Shown here: piece after piece, positions 17,404-27,739 of the stretch | How the letters are laid out: the number at the start of each line of letters is the position of its first letter | How positions within the stretch are numbered: the stretch's first letter is position 1 | Assembly (NCBI RefSeq): GCF_014490745.1 | Contig: NZ_LZEU01000001.1 | Span: forward strand, 310,001-374,000 | Origin: Pseudomonas alcaligenes | Lineage (GTDB): Bacteria; Pseudomonadota; Gammaproteobacteria; Pseudomonadales; Pseudomonadaceae | Reading direction: 5' to 3' | Length of the DNA: 64,000 bases | The notes under the pieces: generated by a model | Databases searched by the model: none | Seen by the model: the letters and a program-made list of their open reading frames with translations, nothing else | What the model was told of the DNA's origin: nothing | Program-made: the position numbers and the translations under genes

Positions 17404-18810
17404 TCAGCCCGGATCGCGATGGTTGGGGTAGAGGTCGCTGGCGACCGCCACGCTGACCGACTCGCGGGTGGCGATATCGATGCCTTCGCTGGCCACTTCG
17501 GCGAGGAAGTCGATCTGCTCCGGGGTGACCACGTAGGGCGGCAGGAAATACACCACGCTGCCCAGCGGGCGCAGCAGCGCACCGCGCGTGAGGGCATGCT
17601 GGTAGACCTGCAGGCCGCGGCGCTGCTGCCAGGGGTAGGCGCTCTTGCTGGCCTTGTCCTGCACCATCTCGATGGCCAGGGCCATGCCGGTCTGGCGCAC
17701 TTCGGCCACGTGCGGGTGATCCACCAGGTGCGCGGTGGCGCTGGCCATGCGCGCGGCCAGGGCCTTGTTCTTCTCGATGACATTGTCGTCACGGAAGATA
17801 TCCAGGGTCGCCAGGGCGGCGGCGCAGGCCAGCGGGTTGCCGGTGTAGGTGTGCGAGTGGAGGAAGGCGCGCAGGGTGGCGTAGTCGTCGTAGAAGGCGG
17901 CGTAGACGTTGTCGGTGGTGAGCACCGCGGCCATCGGCAGGTAGCCGCCGGTCAGCGCCTTGGACAGCACCAGGAAGTCCGGGGTGATGCCGGCCTGCTC
18001 GCAGGCGAACATGCTGCCGGTGCGGCCGAAGCCGACGGCAATCTCGTCGTGAATCAGGTGCACGCCGTAACGGTCGCAGGCCTCGCGCAGCAGCTTGAGG
18101 TACACCGGGTGGTACATGCGCATGCCGCCGGCGCCCTGGATCAGCGGCTCGACTATCACCGCGGCAACTTCGTGGTGGTGTTCTGCCAGGGTCTGTTCCA
18201 TGGCGGCGAACATGGTGCGCGAGTGTTCTTCCCAGCCCATGCCTTCGGGGCGCAGGTAGCAGTCCGGGCTCGGCACCTTGATGGTGTCGAGCAGCAGCGC
18301 CTTGTAGGTGTCGGTGAACAGTGCCACGTCGCCCACCGACATCGCCGCCACCGTCTCGCCGTGGTAGCTGTTGGTCAGGGTGATGAAGCGTTTCTTGCCT
18401 GGCTTGCCGCTGTTGATCCAGTAGTGGTGGCTCATCTTCAGCGCCACTTCGATGCCCGAGGAGCCGTTGTCGGCGTAGAACACCTTGGACAGGCCGGCCG
18501 GGGTGATCTGCACCAGGCGCTCGGACAGCTCGATCACCGGCTCGTGGGTGAAGCCGGCGAGCATCACGTGCTCCAGGCTGTCGAGCTGGTCGCGGATGCG
18601 CTGGTTGATCCGCGGGTTGCCGTGGCCGAACACGTTGACCCACCAGGAGCTGACCGCATCCAGGTAGCGCTTGCCGTCGAAGTCCTCCAGCCACACGCCG
18701 TCGCCGCGCTTGATCGGGATCAGCGGCAGGCGTTCATGGTCCTTCATCTGCGTGCAGGGGTGCCAGAGCACGGCCAGGTCGCGCTGCATCCACTGGGCAT
18801 TCAGGCTCAT
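17404..18810 (-). CDS. bioA: Adenosylmethionine-8-amino-7-oxononanoate aminotransferase
   Basis: 468 residues, a class III PLP aminotransferase that uses SAM as amino donor in biotin synthesis. Features: LWHPCTQMKDH at the N-terminus and SSWWVNVFGHGNPRIN (both diagnostic of BioA), the PLP phosphate site NGSSGIEVALK, HDEIAVGFGRTG with D255 contacting the pyridine nitrogen, and the Schiff-base K284 in LSKALTGGYLP. It is cytoplasmic. It stands alone, away from bioBFHCD, as in other Pseudomonas. A TGAGGAG Shine-Dalgarno sequence lies about ten bases before the ATG. The opposite-strand flavoprotein gene starts 152 nt away, so the gap holds divergent promoters. Confidence 0.96.
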   Translation of the reverse strand: MSLNAQWMQRDLAVLWHPCTQMKDHERLPLIPIKRGDGVWLEDFDGKRYLDAVSSWWVNVFGHGNPRINQRIRDQLDSLEHVMLAGFTHEPVIELSERLVQITPAGLSKVFYADNGSSGIEVALKMSHHYWINSGKPGKKRFITLTNSYHGETVAAMSVGDVALFTDTYKALLLDTIKVPSPDCYLRPEGMGWEEHSRTMFAAMEQTLAEHHHEVAAVIVEPLIQGAGGMRMYHPVYLKLLREACDRYGVHLIHDEIAVGFGRTGSMFACEQAGITPDFLVLSKALTGGYLPMAAVLTTDNVYAAFYDDYATLRAFLHSHTYTGNPLACAAALATLDIFRDDNVIEKNKALAARMASATAHLVDHPHVAEVRQTGMALAIEMVQDKASKSAYPWQQRRGLQVYQHALTRGALLRPLGSVVYFLPPYVVTPEQIDFLAEVASEGIDIATRESVSVAVASDLYPNHRDPG

Positions 18811-18962
18811 CGGGAGGTCTCCTCAATCGGTGGAGGGCAAGCCTACCAGAACCTGTTTGTCTGGCCTTGCTGATTGACCGATCAGTTCGGCGGATTCGCC
18901 TGGCCGCTGCCGTGGCCCTCACGTATCCTGCGCGCCAGTTTTTGTTCCCAGGGAATTTCCGT

Positions 18963-20435
18963 ATGTCCGCAGTCTGGTTGCGCGCTGGTGCGCTGATGGT
19001 TTTGGCAGTTTTCAGCAGCCTGGCGCTGGGCAAGGACAAACAGCCCACGGCGATCGTGGTGGGTGGCGGCCTGGCCGGCCTGAGCGCTGCCGTCGAGCTG
19101 CAGGACAAGGGCTGGCAGGTCACCCTGCTGGAAGCCAAACCGAGCATCGGTGGGCGTTCCGGCCTGGCTACCAGCGAGTGGATCGGCAGCGCCAAGCTGC
19201 AGCCGACCCTGCATGCCTACCTCGAGCGCTTCAAGCTCAAGGCCCTGCCGGCGCCGGAGTATGTGCGCGTACCCGGCTACCTGATCGATGGCCGCTACCA
19301 GACGGCCGCCGAGCTGGCCAAGTCCGCACCGAGCACCGCCGAGGCCCTGGCGCGCTTCGACAAGAGCCTGGACGAACTGGCCGCTTCCATCGACGACCCG
19401 CTCAACCCGCTGACCAGCCACACCCTGAAAAGCCTGGACGCGATGACCACCGCGCGCTGGCTGGACAAGCTGGCCCTGCCGCCGACCGCGCGCGCCCTGG
19501 TCGACCAGCGCATCCGCTCGCGCTACGACGAACCGTCGCGCCTGTCGCTGCTCTACCTGGCGCAGCAGGCACGGGTCTACCGCGGCCTGCCGGACAGCGA
19601 GATGCGCGCCGCGCGCCTGCCCGGCGGTAGCCAGGTGCTGGCCCAGGCGCTGGCCAAGCAGATCAAGCTGGTGAAGACCGGGGCCTGGGTCTCGGCCATC
19701 GTCCAGGACAAGGACAAGGTCACCGTCAAGGTCGGTGCGACCGGCTACAGCGCCGACTACGTGGTGCTGGCCGTGCCGCTGCCGGCGCTGGGCAAGATCA
19801 ACCTGACGCCGGCGCTGACTCCGCTGCAGAACAAGGCGCTGAAGGACATCAACTACGGTTGGCGCGACCAGATGCTGCTCAAGTTCAAGAAGCCGGTGTG
19901 GGGCAAGGCGCGCCTGACCGGCGAAGTATTCAGCGACAAGGGCCTGGGCGTGCTGTGGGTCGAACCGGCGCTCAAGGGCGGGGCCAACCTGCTGGTCAAC
20001 CTGGCCGGCGACAACGCCCGCCTGATGAGCGCTTTCGGTGACCGCCAGCTGGTCGACCAGGTGCTGATCCGCTTCGACACCCTCTACCCGGGCGCCCGCG
20101 AGCAGTTCCAGGGCTACGAGCTGCGCCGCTTCGGTAAGGATCCGCTGGCCGGCGGTGCCTACCTGGCCTACGGCCCGGGCGAGATCAGCCAGTACTGGCG
20201 CCTGTGGGAGCAGCCGCTGGGCCGCGTGCTGTTCGCCGGCGAGCACACCGACTCGCTGTACCCGGGCACTCTCGAAGGCGCCCTGCGCAGCGGCCAGCGC
20301 GTCGCCCGCCAGGCCGCCGACCTGTACGCCGGCAAGCCAGCCGTGGTGGCGGACAAGGTGGCCAAGGCCGAGCCGACCAAGTCGGGCCAGGACAAGGACG
20401 CCAAGCCGGGCTTCTTCTCCCGCCTGTTCAACTGA
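18963..20435 (+). CDS. Exported FAD-dependent amine-oxidase-like protein
   Basis: 490 residues. The N-terminus (MSAVWLRAGALMVLAVFSSLALG) looks like a signal peptide or membrane anchor. It is followed by the dinucleotide-binding fold AIVVGGGLAGLSAAVEL (about 30-47), EAKPSIGGRSG, and the C-terminal FAD-binding block RVLFAGEHTDSLYPGTLEGA, the architecture of flavin monoamine oxidases and phytoene-desaturase-like enzymes. The substrate is unknown. A Lys-rich tail ends the protein. It corresponds in position to PAO1 PA0421, upstream of the cytochrome b561 and YceI genes, with which it could form a redox group, although a REP-like element separates them. The ATG at 18963 is preferred over an upstream alternative start at 18867. 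Confidence 0.82.
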   Translation: MSAVWLRAGALMVLAVFSSLALGKDKQPTAIVVGGGLAGLSAAVELQDKGWQVTLLEAKPSIGGRSGLATSEWIGSAKLQPTLHAYLERFKLKALPAPEYVRVPGYLIDGRYQTAAELAKSAPSTAEALARFDKSLDELAASIDDPLNPLTSHTLKSLDAMTTARWLDKLALPPTARALVDQRIRSRYDEPSRLSLLYLAQQARVYRGLPDSEMRAARLPGGSQVLAQALAKQIKLVKTGAWVSAIVQDKDKVTVKVGATGYSADYVVLAVPLPALGKINLTPALTPLQNKALKDINYGWRDQMLLKFKKPVWGKARLTGEVFSDKGLGVLWVEPALKGGANLLVNLAGDNARLMSAFGDRQLVDQVLIRFDTLYPGAREQFQGYELRRFGKDPLAGGAYLAYGPGEISQYWRLWEQPLGRVLFAGEHTDSLYPGTLEGALRSGQRVARQAADLYAGKPAVVADKVAKAEPTKSGQDKDAKPGFFSRLFN

Positions 20436-20446
20436 GGCTCCGAGTC

Positions 20447-20495
20447 GTAGGGCGGGTGCAACCCGCGCAGCGCTCACGCGGGTTCACCCGCCCTG
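20447..20495. repeat. REP-like palindrome, GTAGGGCGG family
   Basis: The left arm GTAGGGCGGGTGCAACCCGC and the right arm GCGGGTTCACCCGCCCTGC are near-complementary around a short loop. It begins 12 nt after the stop of the flavoprotein gene and may act as a transcript end or stabiliser. The rest of the gap to 20693 shows no gene. Confidence 0.8.
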
Positions 20496-20693
20496 CGAGT
20501 GGCCGCTCATCCCGCGCAAAGCGCCGTCCAGGCGCCTGGCGCGGAACCGGCGCAGGTCTGCCCGGACTAAGCTGAGCCGGGCGGCATCCCGCAAAGCTAT
20601 CTGTTTACTCGATATTTCGAAGCGAAATTTTCCGCTTTAAATCGATGCGTTTGCCGCTAGGCTTGGCCCATCGATTTTTACGGAAGTCTCGCA

Positions 20694-21248
20694 ATGCAGT
20701 GGCGCAACTCTAGCTCCCGTTACGGCCTGGTCAGCATCCTGCTGCACTGGGTCGCCGCCCTGGCGGTGTTCGGCCTGTTCGGCCTCGGCCTGTGGATGCG
20801 CGGGCTGGACTACTACAGCAGCTGGTATCGCACTGCCCCTGACCTGCACAAGAGCATCGGCATTGTCCTGTTCATGCTGATGCTGGCGCGCCTGCTGTGG
20901 CGCTTCCTCAGCCCGCCACCGGGCGCCCCGGCCAACCACGGCGCGCTCACCCGCCTGGCTTCCAAGGCCGGCCACGGCCTGCTCTATCTCGGCCTGTTCG
21001 CCCTGATGATTTCCGGCTACCTGATTTCCACCGCCGATGCCCGCGGCATCGCCGTGTTCGGCCTGTTCGAGGTACCGGCGACCCTGACCAGCATTCCCGA
21101 CCAGGCCGACGTCGCTGGCCTGATCCACAAATACCTGGCCTGGGGCCTGGTGATCTTCGCCGGCCTGCATGCGCTGGCCGCCCTCAAACACCATTTCATC
21201 GACCGTGACGCCACCCTGGTGCGCATGTTCGGTCGTTCCGGCAAGTAA
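20694..21248 (+). CDS. Cytochrome b561 family membrane protein
   Basis: 184 residues with four membrane helices (about 12-33, 53-70, 94-112, 145-163). Histidines at H18, H52, H94, H145 and H159 lie at helix ends, where the family binds two b haems. Such proteins move electrons between the membrane quinone pool and periplasmic partners. GGAAG lies just upstream of the ATG. The YceI gene follows after 18 nt with its own strong Shine-Dalgarno sequence. Cytochrome b561-YceI pairs are common and suggest a shared isoprenoid/quinone-linked role, but the partner reaction is not known. Confidence 0.93.
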   Translation: MQWRNSSSRYGLVSILLHWVAALAVFGLFGLGLWMRGLDYYSSWYRTAPDLHKSIGIVLFMLMLARLLWRFLSPPPGAPANHGALTRLASKAGHGLLYLGLFALMISGYLISTADARGIAVFGLFEVPATLTSIPDQADVAGLIHKYLAWGLVIFAGLHALAALKHHFIDRDATLVRMFGRSGK

Positions 21249-21266
21249 CCCACAAGGAGATTGCAC

Positions 21267-21842
21267 ATGCTCAAGAAAACCCTCGCGGCCCTGACCCTGG
21301 GCGCGGCCCTGTTCGCTGGCCAGGCCATGGCTACCGACTACGCCATCGACAAACAGGGCCAGCACGCCTTCATCACCTTCAAGATCAGCCACCTGGGCTA
21401 CAGCTTCATCTACGGCAGCTTCAAGGACTTCGATGGCGGCTTCAGCTTCGATGCCGCGGCGCCGGAGGCGAGCAAGGTCAATGTCACCATCAACACCGCC
21501 AGCGTTGACTCCAACCATGCCGAGCGCGACAAGCACCTGCGCAGCGGCGATTTCCTCAACGTGGCCAAGCACCCGACCGCGACCTTCGTCTCCACCGCAG
21601 TCAAGTCCACCGGTACCGGCACCGCCGACATCACCGGCAACCTGACCCTCAACGGCGTGACCAAGCCGGTGGTGATCGCCGCCAAGTTCATCGGCGAAGG
21701 CAGCGACCCGTGGGGCGGCTACCGTGCCGGCTTCGAGGGCAGCACCAAGCTGAAGCTGAAGGACTTCGACATCCAGAAGGATCTCGGCCCGGCGTCCCAG
21801 GAAGTGGAGCTGATCATCTCCCTGGAAGGCGTGCGCGAATAA
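21267..21842 (+). CDS. YceI family periplasmic lipid-binding protein
   Basis: 191 residues. A signal peptide ([22 protein letters not shown]) is cleaved after about residue 22. The mature part starts [20 protein letters not shown] and has the YceI lipocalin-like features [21 protein letters not shown] and [12 protein letters not shown]. Members bind polyisoprenoids such as ubiquinone-8 precursors in the periplasm. The PAO1 counterpart is PA0423 (called PasP). AAGGAG at 21254-21259 fixes the ATG at 21267. It is the last gene of the b561 pair and ends before a strong bidirectional terminator. Confidence 0.94.
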   Translation: MLKKTLAALTLGAALFAGQAMATDYAIDKQGQHAFITFKISHLGYSFIYGSFKDFDGGFSFDAAAPEASKVNVTINTASVDSNHAERDKHLRSGDFLNVAKHPTATFVSTAVKSTGTGTADITGNLTLNGVTKPVVIAAKFIGEGSDPWGGYRAGFEGSTKLKLKDFDIQKDLGPASQEVELIISLEGVRE

Positions 21843-21863
21843 GCCGAAGGGTTTTTCGCAGAC

Positions 21864-21897
21864 ATGAAAAAGCCGGCGCTGAGCCGGCTTTTTCATG
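21864..21897. terminator. Bidirectional terminator between yceI and rhlE2
   Basis: CATGAAAAAGCCGGC, loop GCTGA, then GCCGGCTTTTTCATG: a perfect stem extended by the A/T runs, between two convergent genes. It serves both strands. Confidence 0.93.
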
Positions 21898-21912
21898 GGC
21901 GGGGGAAACGCC

Positions 21913-23790
21913 TCAGTCCTGCTTGCGGGTCAGCAGCGCCGGCTTCTCGCCACGCGGGCGGGAGTTGGACAGGCTATCCAGCTGCTCGGCCGTCGGCAGG
22001 CGCTCACCCTTGCGGATGATCAGCGGCTGCTTGCTGGCCCGCGAGTCCTGCACGGCTGGCTCCTGGCGCTCGCTGCGCGAGTCGTCGCGCCGGCCGCCGC
22101 CATTGCCGCGACCCTGGCCACCGCCGCTGCGGCCTTGACCGCCCTGACGCTGACCACCGCCGCCACCATTGCGGCCTTTCTGACCGCCCTGGCCGCCACC
22201 GCTACCCTGACGGGCGCCTTGGCCAGCGCCGCCACTACGGCCTTGACCGCTCTGACCCTGGCCTTGGCCGCCACGACGCTGGTTGCGTCCGGGTGCCTTC
22301 GGCGGGTTGGGGCTGACGTAGTCGGCACGGTTGCCGAAGTTGTCGAACTCGTCGTCGAGGAACTCTTCCGGGTCACGCTCCGGCGGCAGAGCCTGAGGCT
22401 GCGGGCGGGCGGCACGCTGCTCGCGCGGTTCACGCGGCTGGCGCGGCTGCTGTTGCTGTTGTTCGCCGTTGCCCTGGGGCTGGCCTTCACCTTTACCCTT
22501 GCCGCGGCGGTTGCGCGAACGCTTGGGTTTGCCTTCGCCGCCACCGGCTTCGGCATTGTTGCGCTCGCGTTGCGGGCGGTCGGCGCGCGGCTGGCGCTCC
22601 GGACGCGGGCCGCGCACTTCCGGCTTTTCCGCTTCGACGCTGGCCGGGTCGAAGCCCAGGGTGTCGCCATCGGCGATCTTCTGCTTGGTCAGGCGCTCGA
22701 TGCCCTTGAGCAGCTTCTCTTCGTCCGGCGCTACCAGCGAGATCGCCTCGCCGCTACGGCCGGCACGGCCGGTACGGCCGATGCGGTGCACGTAGTCTTC
22801 CTCGACGTTGGGTAGTTCGAAGTTGACCACGTGCGGCAGCTGGTCGATATCCAGGCCGCGGGCGGCGATATCGGTGGCGACCAGGATGCGTACCTGGTTG
22901 GCCTTGAAGTCGGCCAGGGCCTTGGTGCGCGCGTTCTGGCTCTTGTTGCCGTGGATCGCGGCAGCGCTCAGACCGTGCTTGTCGAGGTACTCGGCCAGGC
23001 GGTTGGCGCCGTGCTTGGTGCGGGTGAACACCAGCACCTGCTCCCAGGCACCCTGGGTCACCAGGTGGGCGAGCAGGGCACGCTTGTGGCTGGCCGGCAG
23101 GCGGAATACGCGCTGCTCGATGCGCTCTACCGTGGTGTTCGGCGGAGTGACTTCGATGCGCTCCGGGTTGTGCAGCAACTTGCCGGCGAGATCGGTGATG
23201 TCCTTGGAGAAGGTTGCCGAGAACAGCAGGTTCTGCCGCTGTGCGGGGAGCTTGGCCAGCACCTTCTTGACGTCGTGGATGAAGCCCATGTCGAGCATGC
23301 GGTCGGCTTCGTCGAGCACCAGGATTTCCACGTGGGCCAGGTCGACGGCCTTCTGGCCGGCCAGGTCGAGCAGGCGGCCGGGGCAGGCGACCAGTACGTC
23401 GACACCTTTGGCCAGGGCCTGTACCTGCGGGTTCATGCCGACGCCGCCGAAGATGCAGGCGCTGACCAGGGGCAGGTCGCGGGCATAGACCTTGAAGCTG
23501 TCGTGTACTTGCGCAGCCAGCTCACGGGTCGGGGTCAGAACCAGCACCCGCGGCTGACGTGGGCCGTGGCGGTGCGACTTGTCTGGATGGCCGCCGGGGA
23601 ACAGGCGTTCGAGAACCGGGAGGGCGAAACCGCCGGTTTTACCAGTACCCGTCTGGGCGGCGACCATCAGGTCGCGACCTTGCAACACGGCGGGGATGGC
23701 CCGCTGTTGCACCGGAGTGGGCTGGGTGTAGCCGGCAGCTTCTACGGCACTGGCTAGAGCCTCGGAGAGACCGAGGGAAACAAAGGACAT
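21913..23790 (-). CDS. rhlE2: DEAD-box RNA helicase RhlE2-like
   Basis: 625 residues. The core (1-370) has the Q motif ([12 protein letters not shown]), Walker A AQTGTGKT with K51, PTRELAAQ, the DEAD box [16 protein letters not shown], and the C-terminal [13 protein letters not shown] motif. The remaining 250 residues are a low-complexity, disordered tail rich in Gly, Gln, Arg and Asn with many RGG/GQG units, typical of RNA-binding extensions. In P. aeruginosa the long-tailed RhlE2 affects RNA turnover and virulence traits. It is monocistronic, facing yceI, and the 187 nt before its ATG form the only upstream regulatory space. An AAAGGA sequence precedes the start. Confidence 0.93.
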   Translation of the reverse strand: MSFVSLGLSEALASAVEAAGYTQPTPVQQRAIPAVLQGRDLMVAAQTGTGKTGGFALPVLERLFPGGHPDKSHRHGPRQPRVLVLTPTRELAAQVHDSFKVYARDLPLVSACIFGGVGMNPQVQALAKGVDVLVACPGRLLDLAGQKAVDLAHVEILVLDEADRMLDMGFIHDVKKVLAKLPAQRQNLLFSATFSKDITDLAGKLLHNPERIEVTPPNTTVERIEQRVFRLPASHKRALLAHLVTQGAWEQVLVFTRTKHGANRLAEYLDKHGLSAAAIHGNKSQNARTKALADFKANQVRILVATDIAARGLDIDQLPHVVNFELPNVEEDYVHRIGRTGRAGRSGEAISLVAPDEEKLLKGIERLTKQKIADGDTLGFDPASVEAEKPEVRGPRPERQPRADRPQRERNNAEAGGGEGKPKRSRNRRGKGKGEGQPQGNGEQQQQQPRQPREPREQRAARPQPQALPPERDPEEFLDDEFDNFGNRADYVSPNPPKAPGRNQRRGGQGQGQSGQGRSGGAGQGARQGSGGGQGGQKGRNGGGGGQRQGGQGRSGGGQGRGNGGGRRDDSRSERQEPAVQDSRASKQPLIIRKGERLPTAEQLDSLSNSRPRGEKPALLTRKQD

Positions 23791-23977
23791 GAGTCATCCT
23801 GTCTGTATAGGGCGAAGGCCCGATGGGGAAATTGCCTGGCTTGAATCGCTCTCATAGGGCGCGATCCCGTCCGGTCCTGCTGGGCGATGGGTTGCCGAGC
23901 ATCCGGGCGTAAGCCTGGCGGGAGCCCCGAGTATAACAGAGCAACAGGGCTGCGCAGCTACCTGCCCGTCGGCTGGC

Positions 23978-24748
23978 TCAGCGGGCGGTCGAGGCCACAT
24001 GGTTGTCCGGGTTGGCGTAACGGGCCTGCAGGCGGGCGTAGCTGTCTTCCCGTTTGAAACGCTGCAGCTCGCGGGCGAAATCATCGGCCAGGGCCTGCAG
24101 GCGCGGGTCGCGGCGCAGGGCCAGGTACAGGCGGTCGCTGCCCAATGGCGTGGGGTTGTAGCCGAGCTGCTGGTCGAGGCCGAGCTGGCTGGCGAGGAAC
24201 AGGCCGGCACGGCGGTCGTTGACCACCAGGTCGACGCGATTGCGCAGCAGCTTGCCGAAATTGGCCTCGTGGCTGGGCGCTTCCTCGCGGCTGAACAGCC
24301 TGGAGTTGCGGAACTTCGTGTTGTTGTACCAGTAGCCGGGGGAGGTACCGATCAGCAGGTCGCGCAGGTCGTCCAGCTGGCGATAGGGATAGGGTCGGTT
24401 GCGGGCGAAGAACAGCACGAACTGCACGTCCGACAGCGGCTCCTCGACGAACAGCATCTGCGACTCGCGTTCGGGGATGCGGAAAATGTCGAGGATGGCG
24501 TCGGCCTGGCCCTGCTGGAGTTCCAGCAGGCAGCGCTTCCACGGCATGAACTGCCACTGCGCCTCGACGTTCAGGCGGCGCAGCACTTCGCGGGTGATCT
24601 CGTAGTCCAGCCCGGCCGGCTGGCCGTTCTCTTCATAGACGTAAGGCGCCCAGGCCTCGGTGACGATGCGTAGCGGTTCCGCCCGTGCCGCGAGGGCAAG
24701 GCTGCATAACAAAAGGGCGGCAATTATCTGGCGCTGGAATACTGGCAT
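23978..24748 (-). CDS. Solo periplasmic substrate-binding protein (SBP_bac_3-like)
   Basis: 256 residues. A signal peptide is cleaved after about residue 23 (LALAARA-EPLRIVTEAW). The mature protein has the family-3 amino-acid-binding layout: PYVYEENGQPAGLDYEI, FMPWKRCLLELQQGQADAI, and the second lobe LIGTSPGYWY and VDLVVNDRRAG. No permease or ATPase gene lies nearby, so it is not an obvious ABC importer component; such solo proteins may feed a sensor kinase or chemoreceptor. It lies between metF and rhlE2, divergent from nothing, with its start 148 nt past the metF stop. Ligand unknown. Confidence 0.85.
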   Translation of the reverse strand: MPVFQRQIIAALLLCSLALAARAEPLRIVTEAWAPYVYEENGQPAGLDYEITREVLRRLNVEAQWQFMPWKRCLLELQQGQADAILDIFRIPERESQMLFVEEPLSDVQFVLFFARNRPYPYRQLDDLRDLLIGTSPGYWYNNTKFRNSRLFSREEAPSHEANFGKLLRNRVDLVVNDRRAGLFLASQLGLDQQLGYNPTPLGSDRLYLALRRDPRLQALADDFARELQRFKREDSYARLQARYANPDNHVASTAR

Positions 24749-24852
24749 ATGGCCAGAATACGAGGTTGGCCCGCATCAGGGAAGTCAGCAGTTGGTCGAA
24801 TATTCGCCAGTTGAATGGCGATCATTCACGCGGCAGGAGTTGCGTGCGGGCA

Positions 24853-24876
24853 AGAAAAAGCCGGGCATGCCCGGCT
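24853..24876 (-). terminator. Rho-independent terminator of metF
   Basis: On the minus strand the stem GCCGGGCATGCCCGGC is followed by TTTTTC, 20 nt after the metF stop codon. It closes the ahcY-metF group. Confidence 0.88.
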
Positions 24877-24896
24877 CGTTCGAATCTGCACAAGTC

Positions 24897-25742
24897 TCAA
24901 CGCGGCAGTTTGAGATTGTTCCAGATGGCCAGGCTCGGCTCGGCCTGGTTCAGCGTATAGAAGTGCAGACCCGGTGCGCCGCCCTGCAGCAGGCGTTCGC
25001 ACATCTCGGTCACCACCTGCTCGCCGTATGCCTGGATGCTTTGCAGGTCGTCGCCATAGGCTTCCAGCTGCTTGCGGATCCAGCGCGGGATCTCGGCGCC
25101 GCAGGCGTCGGAGAAGCGCGCCAGCTTGCTGTAGTTGGTGATCGGCATGATGCCCGGCACGATCGGTAGATCCACGCCCAGCTTGCGCACGCGCTCGACG
25201 AAGTAGAAGTAGCAGTCGGCGCTGAAGAAGTACTGGGTGATGGCGCTGTCGGCGCCGGCCTTGGCCTTGCGCACGAAGTTGGCCAGGTCGTCCTCGAAAT
25301 TGCGCGCCTGCGGATGCACTTCCGGGTAGGCGGCGACTTCGATATGGAAGTGATCGCCGGTTTCCGCGCGGATGAACTCCACCAGCTCGTTGGCGTAGCG
25401 CAGCTCGCCGCTGGCCATGCCCATGCCCGACGGCAGGTCGCCGCGCAGGGCGACGATGCGCTTGATGCCGGAGTTCTTGTACTGGCTGAGCAGGCTGCGC
25501 AGCTCGTCCTTGCTGTCGCCGACGCAGGACAGGTGCGGCGCGGTCTGCACGCCCACTTCGCCATCCAGCTGCAGCACGGTGTTCAGCGTGCGGTCGCGAG
25601 TGGAGCCACCGGCACCGTAGGTGCAGGAGAAGAAATCGGGGTTGTAGGTCGCCAGCTGACGGGCGACGTTCAGCAGTTTTTCATGCCCGGCTTCGGTCTT
25701 CGTCGGGAAGAACTCGAAGCTGTAACGGCGTTCTTGAGACAT
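24897..25742 (-). CDS. metF: 5,10-methylenetetrahydrofolate reductase
   Basis: 281 residues, a flavin TIM-barrel enzyme that makes 5-methyl-THF for methionine synthesis. Motifs: YSFEFFPTKTEAG (catalytic Glu near the N-terminus), FFSCTYGAGGSTRDRT, IVALRGDLPSG (FAD/folate site), AAYPEVHPQA, and ITQYFFSADCYFYFV. Length and ends match the bacterial family. It lies 66 nt downstream of ahcY on the same strand, with a perfect 14-bp hairpin in the gap, so ahcY and metF are probably one transcript with uneven expression. A terminator follows. Confidence 0.97.
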   Translation of the reverse strand: MSQERRYSFEFFPTKTEAGHEKLLNVARQLATYNPDFFSCTYGAGGSTRDRTLNTVLQLDGEVGVQTAPHLSCVGDSKDELRSLLSQYKNSGIKRIVALRGDLPSGMGMASGELRYANELVEFIRAETGDHFHIEVAAYPEVHPQARNFEDDLANFVRKAKAGADSAITQYFFSADCYFYFVERVRKLGVDLPIVPGIMPITNYSKLARFSDACGAEIPRWIRKQLEAYGDDLQSIQAYGEQVVTEMCERLLQGGAPGLHFYTLNQAEPSLAIWNNLKLPR

Positions 25743-25760
25743 GGGGATTCCCTTTAGCAG

Positions 25761-25792
25761 CAGGCTGCAGGTGCGCGGGCACCTGCAGCCTG
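25761..25792 (-). other. Intercistronic hairpin between ahcY and metF
   Basis: CAGGCTGCAGGTGC (25761-25774) and its exact complement (25779-25792) surround a 4-nt loop. It starts 16 nt after the ahcY stop. On the minus strand no T-run follows, so it is not a standard terminator; it may block 3' exonuclease decay or partly attenuate transcription into metF. Confidence 0.7.
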
Positions 25793-25808
25793 TGGCTTGC
25801 AGCGGCGA

Positions 25809-27324
<1,516 letters not shown>

Positions 27325-27373
27325 ACAGGTGGCGGGAGCGACCGGAGCTGTGCCGGCCGCGTGAAGCCCGGCG

Positions 27374-27402
27374 ATTATAGCCAGGCCGAGGCGCCAGCCC
27401 AA
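27374..27402 (-). promoter_or_regulatory. Sigma70 promoter of ahcY
   Basis: On the minus strand TTGGGC (27402-27397), a 17-nt spacer and a perfect TATAAT (27379-27374). Transcription would start near 27367, about 43 nt before the riboswitch aptamer. The remainder of the gap up to the chemoreceptor gene (27403-27739) is very G+C rich and shows no further gene. Confidence 0.8.
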
Positions 27403-27739
27403 GGCTTTCCGTCGGCGGTCGCGGGAGTTGCGTTGACACGGCTCGGCCGGTGCTTGCCGCTGGCGCAATCGCGGCAAGGCACTGTGACGGTGCGCCCGGC
27501 CGCGGCCGGCTGCTTGCAGGCAGCCATGGTCGTAGAGCCTGGCCGGGCAGGGCGGCGCGGCGCCATGGCAGCGGCGTGCTCCGGGCTGTGGCGCGAGCAC
27601 CGCAAGTGGGCTGGCGCCTGCCCTGCGGCGGGGCGCAGCCCTTGGTCGGATGGCGCGGCCGGCGGCTCTCCCGGCCGCAGTGGGCGGACTAGTGTTTCTC
27701 TGCGGCAGGGTTGCCGCAGCTACCAGTCCGGAGGGCGCC

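Noticed and set aside
24685..24960. Possible small gene between metF and the binding protein
   Set aside because: The frame overlaps the metF terminator and both flanking genes and has no ribosome site.
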